From contig JACRLQ010000008.1 of assembly GCA_016215155.1 (NCBI GenBank), forward strand, positions 169,689-233,688: a DNA stretch of 64,000 nt, in the 5' to 3' direction. Within the stretch, counting starts at the first letter, position 1; every line of letters starts with the position of its first letter. Shown piece by piece: positions 16,364 to 25,415 of the stretch. The stretch comes from Nitrospirota bacterium. GTDB lineage: Bacteria; Nitrospirota; Thermodesulfovibrionia; Thermodesulfovibrionales; UBA6898. The notes beneath the pieces were generated by a model. That model was given only the letters and a program-made list of their open reading frames with translations, did no database searches and was not told the DNA's origin. Position numbers and translations under genes: made by a program.

Positions 16364-18400
16364 ATGGTCAGGAATTACGTCCAGAGAGTAATCATCTGTC
16401 TGCTGGTAGGCATGCTCCAGCTCGTTGCCGCGGCTTCCGCCTTTGCAGCTTCTGAGCAGGACGCTCATGGCAAAAACGGACAGGCGCTGCGCGCGGCCGC
16501 TGACCCTGACAACGGAAATAAGGTGGTAAGGATGGCCGCGGTAGCTATACGGGGGAAGGAAAAGGCGGTCGAACAGTGGCAGCCGACCGCGGATTATCTG
16601 TCGAAGAATATACCCGGCTATACGTTTATCGTCGAGCCGTATGAGTGGGCCGGGATGAGGGAGGCGGTAGCAAAGGGACGGGCCGACTTCATCGTAACAA
16701 ACCCGGGTATGTATGTTGAGTTCGAGGCCAAATATGATGTAAAGCGCGTCGCCACGCTTGTGAATGTCCGGAAGGGCAAAAGACTGACATCTTTTGGAGT
16801 GGTCCTTTTCCGGCGGGCCGACAGAAACGATATCGGCAGCATAAAGGACATAAAGGGTAAAAGACTGGCCGCCGTCGAGGAGTCCTCCTGGGGGGGCTGG
16901 CAGATAGGATGGCACCAGCTTCTGGAACTGGGCATCAATCCTTACAAGGACCTGCGCGAACTCGCCTTCGTCGGGAGCCACGACAAGGTGGTATATGCGG
17001 TGCGTGACGGCAAGGCCGACATAGGCAATGTCCGGACCGACCTCCTTGAGCAGATGGCCTCGGAAGGTAAGATCAGGCTGGAGGATTATAAACCGGTATA
17101 TCTTAATACCGAGTACGGGGACAAGTTTCCGTTCTGGCTGAGCAGCAAGCTCTATCCGGAGTGGCCGATGGGAGCGGCAAAGGACACTGACATGGAACTG
17201 AACGAGAAGGTGGCGATCGCTCTGATGCGGATACCGCCGGACCACCCGGCCGCAAAGGCCGGCCGCTATGACGGCTGGACCGTGCCTTCAAATTATCAGC
17301 CCATACATGAAGTCCTCAAGGTGCTCAAGGTAACGCCTTATGAGCATTACGGGGAGATCACCCTTGGGGCTGTAATCGAAAAATACTGGAAGGAACTGGT
17401 GCTGGCCCTGCTCCTTGGATGTCTTCTGGTTTTTGCGGCATTCTATTTCAGGAGGCTTAACCAAAGGCTGACGTCAACCCAGGCTGAACTCGAAAAAGAA
17501 CTCCATGGCCGTATGCTGGCGCAGAAGGAACTGCAGATCTACTCCGCCGAGCTTCAGACAACAAACGACGAACTTGAGAGTAAACTTGTTCAGATCAGAC
17601 AGATGCAGGACCAGATCATCATGCAGGAAAAGATGGCGTCTCTGGGGAGCCTTACCGCCGGCATCGCGCATGAGATAAAAAACCCCCTTAATTTCGTGAT
17701 CAATTTTTCTGAACTTATCATCGACATAGCCAGGGAACTCGGCGAAGAACTCGATGCCCATATGGACAAGTTCGATGAAGGGACAAAAAAATATCTTTCC
17801 GAAGTTTTGGGGGACCTCTCCTCGAATGCCGCGAAAATCAACGCGCATGGAAAGCGGGCGGACGGTATAGTCCGGAACATGCTCGACCACTCCCGGGGCG
17901 TTACCGGTGAGCGCAGAAATACCGACATCAACACATTCGTGGACGAGTATGTACAGCTTGGGTATCACGGCATGAGGGCCAGTGACCCGGGCTTCAATGT
18001 TTTTATCCGGACGGATTTTGATCCGGCGGCCGGGTCCGTTGACATCATCCCCCAGGATTTAAGCAGGGTCATCCTCAACATCGTAAACAATGCCTGTTAC
18101 GCGGTGCGCGAGAAACAAAGGACCTCTGACGGGGAATTCAAGCCGACCATCAGCGTCTCTACCAAGGGGCGCGCCGATGGGGTGGATATAACGATCAGGG
18201 ACAATGGAACGGGTATGCCGAAGGAGACGATAGAGAAGGTCTTTACACCTTTTTTTACGACCAAGCCCGCCGGCTCCGGCACCGGCCTTGGAATGTCGAT
18301 GAGTTACGATATAGTCGTGCAGGGCCATAAGGGGACGCTGCAGATTGAATCGGAAGAAGGCCAATACACCGCCTTTATCATAGGACTGCCCCGGGCATAA
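16364..18400 (+). CDS. sensor histidine kinase with periplasmic PhnD-like binding domain
   Basis: A 678-residue hybrid of solute-binding protein and kinase. Residues 1-29 are a signal or anchor segment ending ASAFA. Residues 52-330 resemble PhnD-type phosphate/phosphonate/phosphite-binding proteins (AAVAIRGKEKAVEQWQPTADYLSKN, ADFIVTNPGMYVEF, VEESSWGGWQIG). A transmembrane helix at about 345-366 and a coiled coil follow. The HisKA box GSLTAGIAHEIKNPLNF places the phospho-His at H436. HATPase motifs are ILNIVNNACYAV, DNGTGMP and GSGTGLGMSMSY. It is followed by a receiver-phosphatase gene, the probable partner. The ligand is inferred as an oxyanion-like solute by family only. Confidence 0.92.
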   Translation: MVRNYVQRVIICLLVGMLQLVAAASAFAASEQDAHGKNGQALRAAADPDNGNKVVRMAAVAIRGKEKAVEQWQPTADYLSKNIPGYTFIVEPYEWAGMREAVAKGRADFIVTNPGMYVEFEAKYDVKRVATLVNVRKGKRLTSFGVVLFRRADRNDIGSIKDIKGKRLAAVEESSWGGWQIGWHQLLELGINPYKDLRELAFVGSHDKVVYAVRDGKADIGNVRTDLLEQMASEGKIRLEDYKPVYLNTEYGDKFPFWLSSKLYPEWPMGAAKDTDMELNEKVAIALMRIPPDHPAAKAGRYDGWTVPSNYQPIHEVLKVLKVTPYEHYGEITLGAVIEKYWKELVLALLLGCLLVFAAFYFRRLNQRLTSTQAELEKELHGRMLAQKELQIYSAELQTTNDELESKLVQIRQMQDQIIMQEKMASLGSLTAGIAHEIKNPLNFVINFSELIIDIARELGEELDAHMDKFDEGTKKYLSEVLGDLSSNAAKINAHGKRADGIVRNMLDHSRGVTGERRNTDINTFVDEYVQLGYHGMRASDPGFNVFIRTDFDPAAGSVDIIPQDLSRVILNIVNNACYAVREKQRTSDGEFKPTISVSTKGRADGVDITIRDNGTGMPKETIEKVFTPFFTTKPAGSGTGLGMSMSYDIVVQGHKGTLQIESEEGQYTAFIIGLPRA

Positions 18401-18418
18401 AGAGCGGACCAACAAGTT

Positions 18419-18478
18419 CCCTCGCCCCTCGCTTAAAGCGCCTACTTTTGGTGGGGGAGAGGGTTAGGGTGAGGGGTA
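18419..18478. repeat. GC-rich imperfect inverted repeat
   Basis: CCCTCGCCCCTCGC and GAGGGTTAGGGTGAGGGG face each other across about 25 bases between the sensor kinase and the receiver-phosphatase gene. This resembles dispersed extragenic palindromes elsewhere in the window (50829-50900, 62208-62340), though pairing is imperfect. It could attenuate read-through between the two genes. Confidence 0.4.
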
Positions 18479-18511
18479 TTTCGTATAATTATAGAGTAGC
18501 GAGGAAACTGA

Positions 18512-19681
18512 ATGACAAAAAAAATACTGGTGGTGGACGACGAGCCTGATCTGGAGGAACTCATACTCCAGAAATTCAGGCGAAAAATAAGAAGCAATGA
18601 GTTTGAATTTCTCTTCGCCCGAAACGGCCTGGAGGCGCTTGCCAAGCTCCAGGGCAATGATGTGGATATGGTCCTGACAGACATTAATATGCCCGAAATG
18701 GACGGCCTGACCCTGCTTGAGGAACTGCTGAAACTCCCGACCCTGACGAAGGCGGTGGTGGTTTCGGCGTACGGCGACATGAATAATATCCGTACCGCCA
18801 TGAACCGGGGGGCCTTTGATTTTGTTACCAAACCGATAGATTTCAGGGACCTTGAACTCACGATAGACAAGACCCTTTCTGAGCTCAAGGCCCTCAAGGA
18901 CGGACGCCGGGCCTCTGACACTTTAAATGCCCTCCAGCAGGAGATGGAACTGGCCGGCAGGCTTCAGCAGACCATACTTCCGAAATTTTGCCCCATACGC
19001 GACGACATGGCGCTTTTTACGAAGATGGCGCCTGCGAAAGATATCGGAGGCGATTTCTTCGATTATTTTTTTATAGATGAAGACCACCTGGGGGTTGTAA
19101 TCGCCGATGTGTCGGGCAAGGGAGTGACCGCCGCCATGTTCATGGCCGTAAGCCGCACCTTGCTCCGCTTTACGGCGCTCCAGGGGACGGACGTCGTCTC
19201 CGTGCTGGCGCATGTAAACAACCTCCTTTGTATCGACAACGACATGTCGATGTTCGTTACGGTTTTTTACGGCATACTCGATCTGAAGAAAGGGGAATTC
19301 CGCTACGCAAACGGCGGACATTTCCCGGCGATAAGGATGTCAGGGGACGGCAAAATCGAATTTCTGCCCCAGACCAGGGGGATAGCCCTTGGTGTAATGG
19401 AGGGGATGGAGTTTGAGGAGGGACGGGTCGGCCTTTCAGACGGCGACCTCCTTTATCTTTTCACGGATGGAATCTCTGAAGCAGAAAATCCAAACGGCGA
19501 ATTTTTCGAGACGCAGAGGCTCATGGATTACCTCACGGGACAGCTAATCGGGATGACCCCCGAGAGGATCGTGACGGGTGTCCATAACGCCGTGAAGGAA
19601 TTTGCCGGGGCCGCCGAACAGTTTGACGACATGACGCAGCTGGCGCTCCAGTACAGGCCCGGCGGCAATCAACAGGGTTGA
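18512..19681 (+). CDS. response regulator fused to PP2C (SpoIIE/RsbU-type) phosphatase
   Basis: A 389-residue two-domain protein. The receiver (1-120) has DDEPD near the N-terminus, phospho-acceptor D57 in LTDINMPEMDG, the Ser of VVVSAYGD and Lys of VTKPID. A helical linker (ALQQEMELAGRLQQTILPK) leads to a PP2C-like serine phosphatase with metal ligands in DIGGDFFDYF (D181) and IADVSGKGVTAAMFM (D199), and TDGISEAENPNGEFF near the end. Such proteins dephosphorylate STAS antagonists. The preceding sensor kinase is the likely phosphodonor and the STAS gene at 19822 the likely target. Confidence 0.93.
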   Translation: MTKKILVVDDEPDLEELILQKFRRKIRSNEFEFLFARNGLEALAKLQGNDVDMVLTDINMPEMDGLTLLEELLKLPTLTKAVVVSAYGDMNNIRTAMNRGAFDFVTKPIDFRDLELTIDKTLSELKALKDGRRASDTLNALQQEMELAGRLQQTILPKFCPIRDDMALFTKMAPAKDIGGDFFDYFFIDEDHLGVVIADVSGKGVTAAMFMAVSRTLLRFTALQGTDVVSVLAHVNNLLCIDNDMSMFVTVFYGILDLKKGEFRYANGGHFPAIRMSGDGKIEFLPQTRGIALGVMEGMEFEEGRVGLSDGDLLYLFTDGISEAENPNGEFFETQRLMDYLTGQLIGMTPERIVTGVHNAVKEFAGAAEQFDDMTQLALQYRPGGNQQG

Positions 19682-19821
19682 GACTACTGATTATATATGC
19701 GCGCACGGACACTGAAAATAATTAATGTTCCGGTGAAATTCCATGTTATACTGTTTCTTGATGCGGCCGGCTGAGCCGGGGCATACTCGAAGTTACAAGC
19801 TTATAATGGAGGTGTAAGGCT

Positions 19822-20154
19822 GTGGAGATAAACACAAAGAAGACAGGCAATATACTTGTCGTTTCACTGAAGGGGAGGATGGACGCCGTATCGTCGCCCG
19901 GGTTTGACGGCAATCTGCTTGAATGGACGACCGCAGGAGAAAACAACTTCATAATAGACCTGAGCGCGCTTGAATATATAAGCAGCGCCGGCCTTCGGAG
20001 TCTTCTGTCCGCCGCAAAGCAGATTAAGGCCAGGGATGGTAAACTCATGCTTTCGGGGCTCAGCGGAGCGGTACAGGAGGTTTTCAAGCTTTCCGGATTT
20101 TATTCGATATTCCAGATATTCGCCTCGGAGACTGAAGCCCTTCAGTCGGTTTAA
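19822..20154 (+). CDS. STAS-domain anti-sigma factor antagonist
   Basis: A SpoIIAA/RsbV-like protein of 110 residues. The start is GTG 19822 with GGAGGTG about 8 bases upstream. The phosphorylation loop IIDLSALEYISSAGLRSLL provides S54/S55 as acceptor. VVSLKGRMDAVSSPGFD and KLMLSGLSGAVQEVFKLSGF are the other conserved parts. Its last base is shared with the next gene's ATG, so antagonist and kinase are probably made in a fixed ratio. In this family, dephosphorylation allows it to bind the anti-sigma-type kinase and free its partner. Confidence 0.92.
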   Translation: MEINTKKTGNILVVSLKGRMDAVSSPGFDGNLLEWTTAGENNFIIDLSALEYISSAGLRSLLSAAKQIKARDGKLMLSGLSGAVQEVFKLSGFYSIFQIFASETEALQSV

Positions 20155-20576
20155 TGGTCCCGCTGGCCGAAATAAGGGTCCCCGCGAGGATAGAAAACCT
20201 CCATGCACTGATCGAAACCATAACCGGATGCGCCCGGCAGCAGGGGTTTGATCAGAAACGTATCGGGGAGATAGACCTTTCGGCGGAAGAGGCCCTTGTA
20301 AATGTCATAAGCTATGCCTATGGCGGGGGAGAGGGCGAGGTGTCCGTAGTCTGCGGACTGGACGACGGAGGGGACCTCAACGTTGAGATATCCGACTCCG
20401 GGGCGCCTTTTGATATCCTGGCCCGTGATGAGCCGGATACGACCTCGGCGCTTGACGAGCGGCAGATCGGCGGGTTGGGCATCTATCTGATGAAGAAACT
20501 TATGGACGATGTGCAATACCGCAGAATAGAAGACCGCAACGTCCTGACCTTCAGGGTGCTTAAAAAAAAGGACTGA
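20154..20576 (+). CDS. RsbW/SpoIIAB-like serine kinase (anti-sigma factor type)
   Basis: A GHKL ATP-binding protein of 140 residues. The N box is EIDLSAEEALVNVISYAYGGG, the G1 box ISDSGAPFDI, and the G2 box IGGLGIYLMKKLMD. This subclass phosphorylates a STAS antagonist and sequesters a sigma factor or another target. It starts on the STAS stop (TAATG). No sigma factor gene is near, so the output may be encoded elsewhere or may not be transcriptional. Together with 16364-20154 it forms an ordered signalling chain. Confidence 0.9.
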   Translation: MVPLAEIRVPARIENLHALIETITGCARQQGFDQKRIGEIDLSAEEALVNVISYAYGGGEGEVSVVCGLDDGGDLNVEISDSGAPFDILARDEPDTTSALDERQIGGLGIYLMKKLMDDVQYRRIEDRNVLTFRVLKKKD

Positions 20577-20679
20577 CCGAAAGTCCCTGCCCGCACAGCG
20601 TATCCAGCAACCGGCTGCGTTCAAATTGACATTTCTTAAAACCCGTCTTTTTCGTAAATCAAGCTTGTGTTATTATATG

Positions 20680-20696
20680 GTAGTACAGGGTAATAC
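20680..20696. promoter_or_regulatory. candidate operator of the RHH/PIN module
   Basis: GTAGTAC-AGG-GTAATAC is a 7-3-7 imperfect inverted repeat (6 of 7 positions pair) about 15 bases before the antitoxin ATG at 20712. Ribbon-helix-helix antitoxins often repress their own operon through such short inverted sites. It could also be chance in an AT-rich leader. Confidence 0.35.
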
Positions 20697-20711
20697 AGAA
20701 GGAGGTCGTTT

Positions 20712-20957
20712 ATGCCGTCAAGACAGAGATCCATAATGACTATATCAGTGCCGCCTGCAATGGCCAGGGAATATCGCGAGCTTGCAAAAGAGAAGGGAGA
20801 GAACTCCAGTGAGTTTTTCCGCGAGATATTCACCTACTACAAGCAGCAGAAACTGAAGCGGGATTTGGCGGATATCCAGCAATATGGCGAAGCCAGGGCC
20901 CGGAAGGCAAAACTTACCGAAAAAGATATTGAGCGTCTTGTATTTGCCGGACGATAG
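20712..20957 (+). CDS. ribbon-helix-helix (CopG-like) antitoxin
   Basis: An 81-residue protein. SIMTISVPPAMAREYRELAKEKGENSSEFFREIFTYY is a ribbon-helix-helix fold with the beta-strand ISVP and two helices. The charged C-terminal half (QYGEARARKAKLTEKDIERLV) would bind the toxin. AGGAGG at 20700-20705 gives a strong ribosome binding site. Its TAG stop shares one base with the GTG of the PIN gene, the compact order usual in type II toxin-antitoxin operons. Confidence 0.85.
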   Translation: MPSRQRSIMTISVPPAMAREYRELAKEKGENSSEFFREIFTYYKQQKLKRDLADIQQYGEARARKAKLTEKDIERLVFAGR

Positions 20958-21364
20958 TGTTGAAAGTTGTCTTTGATACAAACATCTATATCTCTGCTTT
21001 TATAACTCCCGGCGGGCACGGTGAAATTGCCTATCAAAAGGCGATAGATGGTGAGATCCAGCTTTTTTCGTCCGTTCCTATACTGACCGAAATGGCAGGT
21101 AAGCTTCAGGATAAGTTCAAGTGGGATGCGGAGCATGTCACCGAGGCCGTTAGACACATTGCGGCAGTGGCGGTTGTCCTTAAACCTAAAAAGCGCCTGT
21201 CCGTACTGGCAGATGAGCCGGATAATCGTGTCCTCGAATGTGCTGCAGAGGCAGGCGCTGAGGTCATCGTTACCGGAGACAAACATTTGCTGAAGCTTGA
21301 TTCATATAGGGGGATTGGAATTATAACTCTGGCAAAGTTTTTGGAGAATGAACCGTCATCTTAA
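20957..21364 (+). CDS. PIN-domain toxin of a type II toxin-antitoxin pair
   Basis: A 135-residue PIN nuclease of the COG1569 type. The start is GTG 20957, since the next codons give LKVVFDTNIYISAFITPGG, the canonical first strand with the first catalytic Asp. Further acidic sites are in the TEMAGKLQ segment (Glu), DEPDNRVLECA and VTGDKHLLKL. Members are usually RNA-cleaving toxins neutralised by the RHH partner. The pair opens the accessory block at 20712-26402. Confidence 0.87.
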   Translation: MLKVVFDTNIYISAFITPGGHGEIAYQKAIDGEIQLFSSVPILTEMAGKLQDKFKWDAEHVTEAVRHIAAVAVVLKPKKRLSVLADEPDNRVLECAAEAGAEVIVTGDKHLLKLDSYRGIGIITLAKFLENEPSS

Positions 21365-21379
21365 TTTTCTAAAAAGCCT

Positions 21380-22414
21380 TTAATTGATTTTCTTCATTTC
21401 AGCTTCAAGCAGGTGCCGTTCTCTTTGCAGCTCTTCTTTCAGTTCTTTCTCCGATGGAAGATAGAGTTTATACTTAGAAGCGAAAAGGTTCTTGCTGCCC
21501 TTAAGAAGCGTATACTTTGCCATCGCCTCATTTTTTTTTGCGCAAAGGATCAAGCCGATAGTCGGGTTGTCTCCCGCGAGCTTCATTTCTTCCTCGAAAT
21601 AACGGATATAGAAATCCATCTGTCCGACATCCTGATGAATAAGCTTGCCGACCTTAAGATCGATGAGAACAAAACATTTGAGGATATAGTTGTAGAAAAA
21701 AAGGTCAATGTAGAAGTGGTCGCTGTCTATTGTTATTCTCTTCTGACGGGCAACGAATGAAAACCCTTTGCCGAGTTCAAGGAGAAAATCATGGAGTTTG
21801 TCGATCAGCCCCTGCTCCAGTTCATTTTCGAGATACTTCTTGTTCTCCTTCAACTCAAGGAATTCCAAAACATAGGGGTCTTTGATAATATCTTTCGTCT
21901 CAGGTCCCGGCTCAAGCTTCTGTATTTCCGCCGTTACCGTTTTTTTATCCCGACTTGCAAGGAGGCGTTCATAATAAAATGAGTTAAGCTGGCGCTCAAG
22001 CTGCCGGGTAGACCAGTTGCCTGTAATGCACTCCTCCAGATAGAATTCACGGGTAGATTCTTTTTCCACGCGCATCAGCAGGCGGTAATGTGTCCAGCTT
22101 AATTGGCTACGCAGTGCGTCGCCAATTGGAAAAGCCACATAAAACTGTCGCATGTTTTTAACGTTTGAATAGTCAAACCCCTTGCCGAACTCAGAAGTGA
22201 GACGCGCCGAAAGCTCTTGAAGCAGATACTCGCCATATCCAGCCTTTGCCTTTCCCTTCTGCTCCTCCTCGACAATAATCCTGCCGATGTTCCAATATGC
22301 CTGCACCATTGCGAAGTTGACAGCGCGATAGGCTTGCGAACGGGCCTGCTCAAGGACTTCCCTGATGGTCTGATAGGTCGATTCCATTGATTTCGTGGTC
22401 TTCAATTTCTTCAT
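21380..22414 (-). CDS. YhcG-like PDDEXK nuclease (DUF1016 family)
   Basis: A 344-residue protein with the DUF1016 N-terminal domain (residues 15-165; AMVQAYWNIGRIIVEEEQKG, YSNVKNMRQFYVAFP, LSWTHYRLLMRVEKESTREFYL). The C-terminal half is PDDEXK-like: IDSDHFYIDLFFYNYILKCFVLIDLKVGKL has the D...(D/E)xK pattern. Such proteins are common in mobile and defence regions and are suspected nucleases. It is convergent with the toxin gene. The target is unknown. Confidence 0.88.
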   Translation of the reverse strand: MKKLKTTKSMESTYQTIREVLEQARSQAYRAVNFAMVQAYWNIGRIIVEEEQKGKAKAGYGEYLLQELSARLTSEFGKGFDYSNVKNMRQFYVAFPIGDALRSQLSWTHYRLLMRVEKESTREFYLEECITGNWSTRQLERQLNSFYYERLLASRDKKTVTAEIQKLEPGPETKDIIKDPYVLEFLELKENKKYLENELEQGLIDKLHDFLLELGKGFSFVARQKRITIDSDHFYIDLFFYNYILKCFVLIDLKVGKLIHQDVGQMDFYIRYFEEEMKLAGDNPTIGLILCAKKNEAMAKYTLLKGSKNLFASKYKLYLPSEKELKEELQRERHLLEAEMKKIN

Positions 22415-22476
22415 ATTAGCCCCCTCCCCTCCGCAATCGCAATCCTTTTATCCAAGGATACGTATATGTTAAGCAT

Positions 22477-22740
22477 TTAACTTTGGTCGCAACACGGCAG
22501 GGATAACTGATGCTTGTTCTTCAACCGTAAAACTCTCTTAGTGTAAAAAGAATCCAGTCTCCTGTATTGAAATTCCAAAGAATTTTTGTCTGTATATTTC
22601 ATATCATGCTTTGGGAAAAAATCTATTTTCTGCCTTCCGACATATTTATATCGGCTATTTTTATTGTTCGGTTTCTCTATAAGCCGCTCGATTAGTGGCA
22701 GGCACTTTTCGGCGAGGGCTTCCTTATCTCGATTTGTCAT
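22477..22740 (-). CDS. small hypothetical protein, 87 residues
   Basis: A short AT-rich frame between the YhcG-like gene and the subtilase. The product is Lys/Arg-rich (about 9 Arg, many Lys and Tyr; KYVGRQKIDFFPKHDMKYTDKN) and no family is recognised. No Shine-Dalgarno is visible upstream of the ATG at 22740. Codon use resembles neighbouring accessory genes. It may be a real small protein, a decayed gene end, or chance; if not coding, 22415-22835 holds nothing else I can name. Confidence 0.3.
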   Translation of the reverse strand: MTNRDKEALAEKCLPLIERLIEKPNNKNSRYKYVGRQKIDFFPKHDMKYTDKNSLEFQYRRLDSFYTKRVLRLKNKHQLSLPCCDQS

Positions 22741-22835
22741 ATGTGTAACATTTCAACGCAAGGGCGGGACGGGCAGAGAGAACCTTTTCTGTGTTAATCC
22801 CGCATCGACATCCACTTGTTCAGTCCTTCTTGTTT

Positions 22836-25415
22836 TTATGTGGGTATAACCGGCACTGCGGGTCTGATGCGTGTCCGAATCTCATTGTAAATTGAAATTT
22901 CTATATCCTCCGCAACTTCAAGCGTTGCGACAACCGCATAACGGACGGTATCAGTCAACTCCCCTGCATCTGCACGACAGTTCACCTGAAATTGAAAAAG
23001 ATCGTTTTCAACAAAAATAGACGCCTTTTTCCCCTCAAGAATTTCGTGCTGAACTGTACCGCGTTTGGCAGCACGAAAATCCGCTTCCTCCCGTTCAACC
23101 AACAACTTTTCCAGCTGCTCCTCACGAGGGTCGAAGGACAGTGCGGCTTTTCTGTATGACCGATGAGAAGAGTTTATAGGGGAAAACCAAGCCAGAGTGA
23201 TCGTCAAACGTCTCCAAATTCTTTGGCCGCTTAAACTTGGTGGAAGAGGCACAGAATAAATATGCCCGTCATCACATCCAATTGAGCCATATCCTATGAG
23301 CGTGGCCCGTTGGTCAGTGCATGAATATACACGCTCAGGAGCGATATACCCATACCCAAGAAATCTGTGAATATTTTCTCTAACCTTACCCTTCTTAGAA
23401 ATGGGCTTCAGCAGTTTTTCTAATACATCGTGTGTGTCACCCCAACTCGCACTGTGAATACTTAATGCCTTCAGGAGCACTGGCATATATTGTTCACTTA
23501 TCGCCGCTCCTGCGCCAGCCTGACGCAGATTATCAAGCACAGCATATAGCTGTGCTGCGATGCGTGAAGTCAAGGCCGCCGCATTACTCGTGCCACGAGA
23601 ATATCGCGTCGCAGACAAATATCCAGGCTGCCTTCCGGGGCTTGCAATGCTCTGACCGGTCGCACGAGTTGATTCGCTAATTTGCAGTGTTGCACTGTCA
23701 TGCATGGTACCCATTTTTTCGAGGTACAGTTGCTTGCCACTCTTAAAAAGAGCATCAGGTTTGATTGAACGCCTGAAGCCAAGACCCAATGAATTGATAG
23801 GAGAAGGCATGTGAGGCGAAACATACGGATTGATAAGATTTCCAGTAGTGCCAGCTGGCGAGCTATCGTCATGAGCGCCTGCAATGGTGAGAGAATTAAT
23901 TGATTCAGCAGGGGATAAAAGGCGGCTGTGGACCCCGTTGGCAAAAACTGAGCGTACAACCAACGCTTCTAATTCTTCGCCGTTCACAGTACTCAGGGCT
24001 TCCCGCCTGATACTCAGTTCAATATCATCAAGCTTATTACCTGCACTGACAACAAATAACACATTATATTTCCATGCCAACCAATCGAGGAGCCTTGCCC
24101 ATGGGCTAAGATACTGAGTTAGTGGGCGCGATGGATCACAAACAGACAGGTTAATGATCCTTACAGTCGGGGCTGTTGCAGGTTCGCCTCCATCCCCCTC
24201 AAATATGCGTTTTACAGCTCTGTGCACCAAGTCAACGGCCAACTCGTCTTCCGGTACTAACTCTACGGGACCTTGCCAATTTCGGTAATCCGGCTTTAAG
24301 ATGGGCCTTACGTAAAGCGGCCTTCCCATCGGTGGCGCGCCTGCATCAAGTTCATCGTGAATTATGAGCGACGCCATAGCTGTTCCGTGGTGCCGCTCAT
24401 GAGCGGGGTATGTCTGACTCCAATTATCGGGATCATCAACAATGAGGCGCCCAGAAAGTAAATTGTGATTTTCCAATGGAAGGCCGTCCAGAAGTGCAAC
24501 TACAGGAGTTCCTACAGGGAGCTGCGCTGTTGGGAGTGCCGATCCCGGCAAAGGATCGTCTTGAGGAACTGCAACGGCAGCTTGTCCCGAAGGCCGGAAA
24601 AACATGACTTGATCACAGCGAACGAGTTGTGTCACCGGATTATCGATTATTTCTTTAATTGCGTTTATTGGCAATTCCGCCAAGATACTGTGATATGCGA
24701 TTTCCTTTATTACGCCCTGTTTTATAAGCCTGCCGCCTTTGTCAATCAAAAGATTTTTTATCACTTCAGCAGTGTGATGCTGGGCGCTTTCATTTTCTTT
24801 GTACCAGAGTTCTATTTCAAAACGTACGATCTGCATACCTCTTGTAGCTCGCATTTCCCAATCGTCTAAAATACCAGTTTTTTTCAGGCGGTCTTCAATT
24901 CCCCATTGCCGAATCTCCCTGAGGTGGTGAAACAGATCTTTCCATTTTGCTCTGCCGCGTTCTAATACCACAGCAGGATCCGCTTTATATTTACCCCACA
25001 TCGATAATAGTTCAGCTATTGCGGTTTGATTAGTTATGACTAAGTAAAGGCGGCCATTTAACACCTTGTCTCTGTGCTTCTCGTCAGCATAGAAATCTTC
25101 ATCAGGCGGGATGTCTTCCTCATCCCATTCCCCGAGCCATTCCATTCCTGGAATTGACCTAACTGCTGTTATAAAGTCCGCCACAGTCCCCACGGTCTCA
25201 AGAACAAGTACCTGTTCAAAAACAGCCCCGGTCGGCTGTGCGATAAGTTCTGCACGGCGCGCTTCAAATGTCTGTTCTATATTTTCAAACTTCGGGGTTA
25301 AACGATTACTTTGGCGGTCAGGCGACGGATAACGAAACGAACTAGGGGGGAAAGATTTTTTGGAGCGGCCTATTTTTGTGGGAGTGGGAAAGATCAGGAG
25401 AGGTTTATCGGGCAT
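22836..25415 (-). CDS. subtilisin-like S8 peptidase, IetS-like
   Basis: An 859-residue serine protease with no signal peptide, so probably cytoplasmic. Residues 1-290 are a helical, uncharacterised N-terminal region. The subtilase core has D310 (VVALLDGLPLENH), H343 (HHGTAMASLI) and S610 (RYSRGTSNAAALTSR). About 200 beta-rich C-terminal residues follow. It starts on the base after the AAA+ ATPase stop. This order and architecture resemble IetAS, reported first as a plasmid-linked toxin-antitoxin-like pair and later among anti-phage systems. Composition is more AT-rich than the flanking core genes. Confidence 0.85.
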   Translation of the reverse strand: MPDKPLLIFPTPTKIGRSKKSFPPSSFRYPSPDRQSNRLTPKFENIEQTFEARRAELIAQPTGAVFEQVLVLETVGTVADFITAVRSIPGMEWLGEWDEEDIPPDEDFYADEKHRDKVLNGRLYLVITNQTAIAELLSMWGKYKADPAVVLERGRAKWKDLFHHLREIRQWGIEDRLKKTGILDDWEMRATRGMQIVRFEIELWYKENESAQHHTAEVIKNLLIDKGGRLIKQGVIKEIAYHSILAELPINAIKEIIDNPVTQLVRCDQVMFFRPSGQAAVAVPQDDPLPGSALPTAQLPVGTPVVALLDGLPLENHNLLSGRLIVDDPDNWSQTYPAHERHHGTAMASLIIHDELDAGAPPMGRPLYVRPILKPDYRNWQGPVELVPEDELAVDLVHRAVKRIFEGDGGEPATAPTVRIINLSVCDPSRPLTQYLSPWARLLDWLAWKYNVLFVVSAGNKLDDIELSIRREALSTVNGEELEALVVRSVFANGVHSRLLSPAESINSLTIAGAHDDSSPAGTTGNLINPYVSPHMPSPINSLGLGFRRSIKPDALFKSGKQLYLEKMGTMHDSATLQISESTRATGQSIASPGRQPGYLSATRYSRGTSNAAALTSRIAAQLYAVLDNLRQAGAGAAISEQYMPVLLKALSIHSASWGDTHDVLEKLLKPISKKGKVRENIHRFLGYGYIAPERVYSCTDQRATLIGYGSIGCDDGHIYSVPLPPSLSGQRIWRRLTITLAWFSPINSSHRSYRKAALSFDPREEQLEKLLVEREEADFRAAKRGTVQHEILEGKKASIFVENDLFQFQVNCRADAGELTDTVRYAVVATLEVAEDIEISIYNEIRTRIRPAVPVIPT

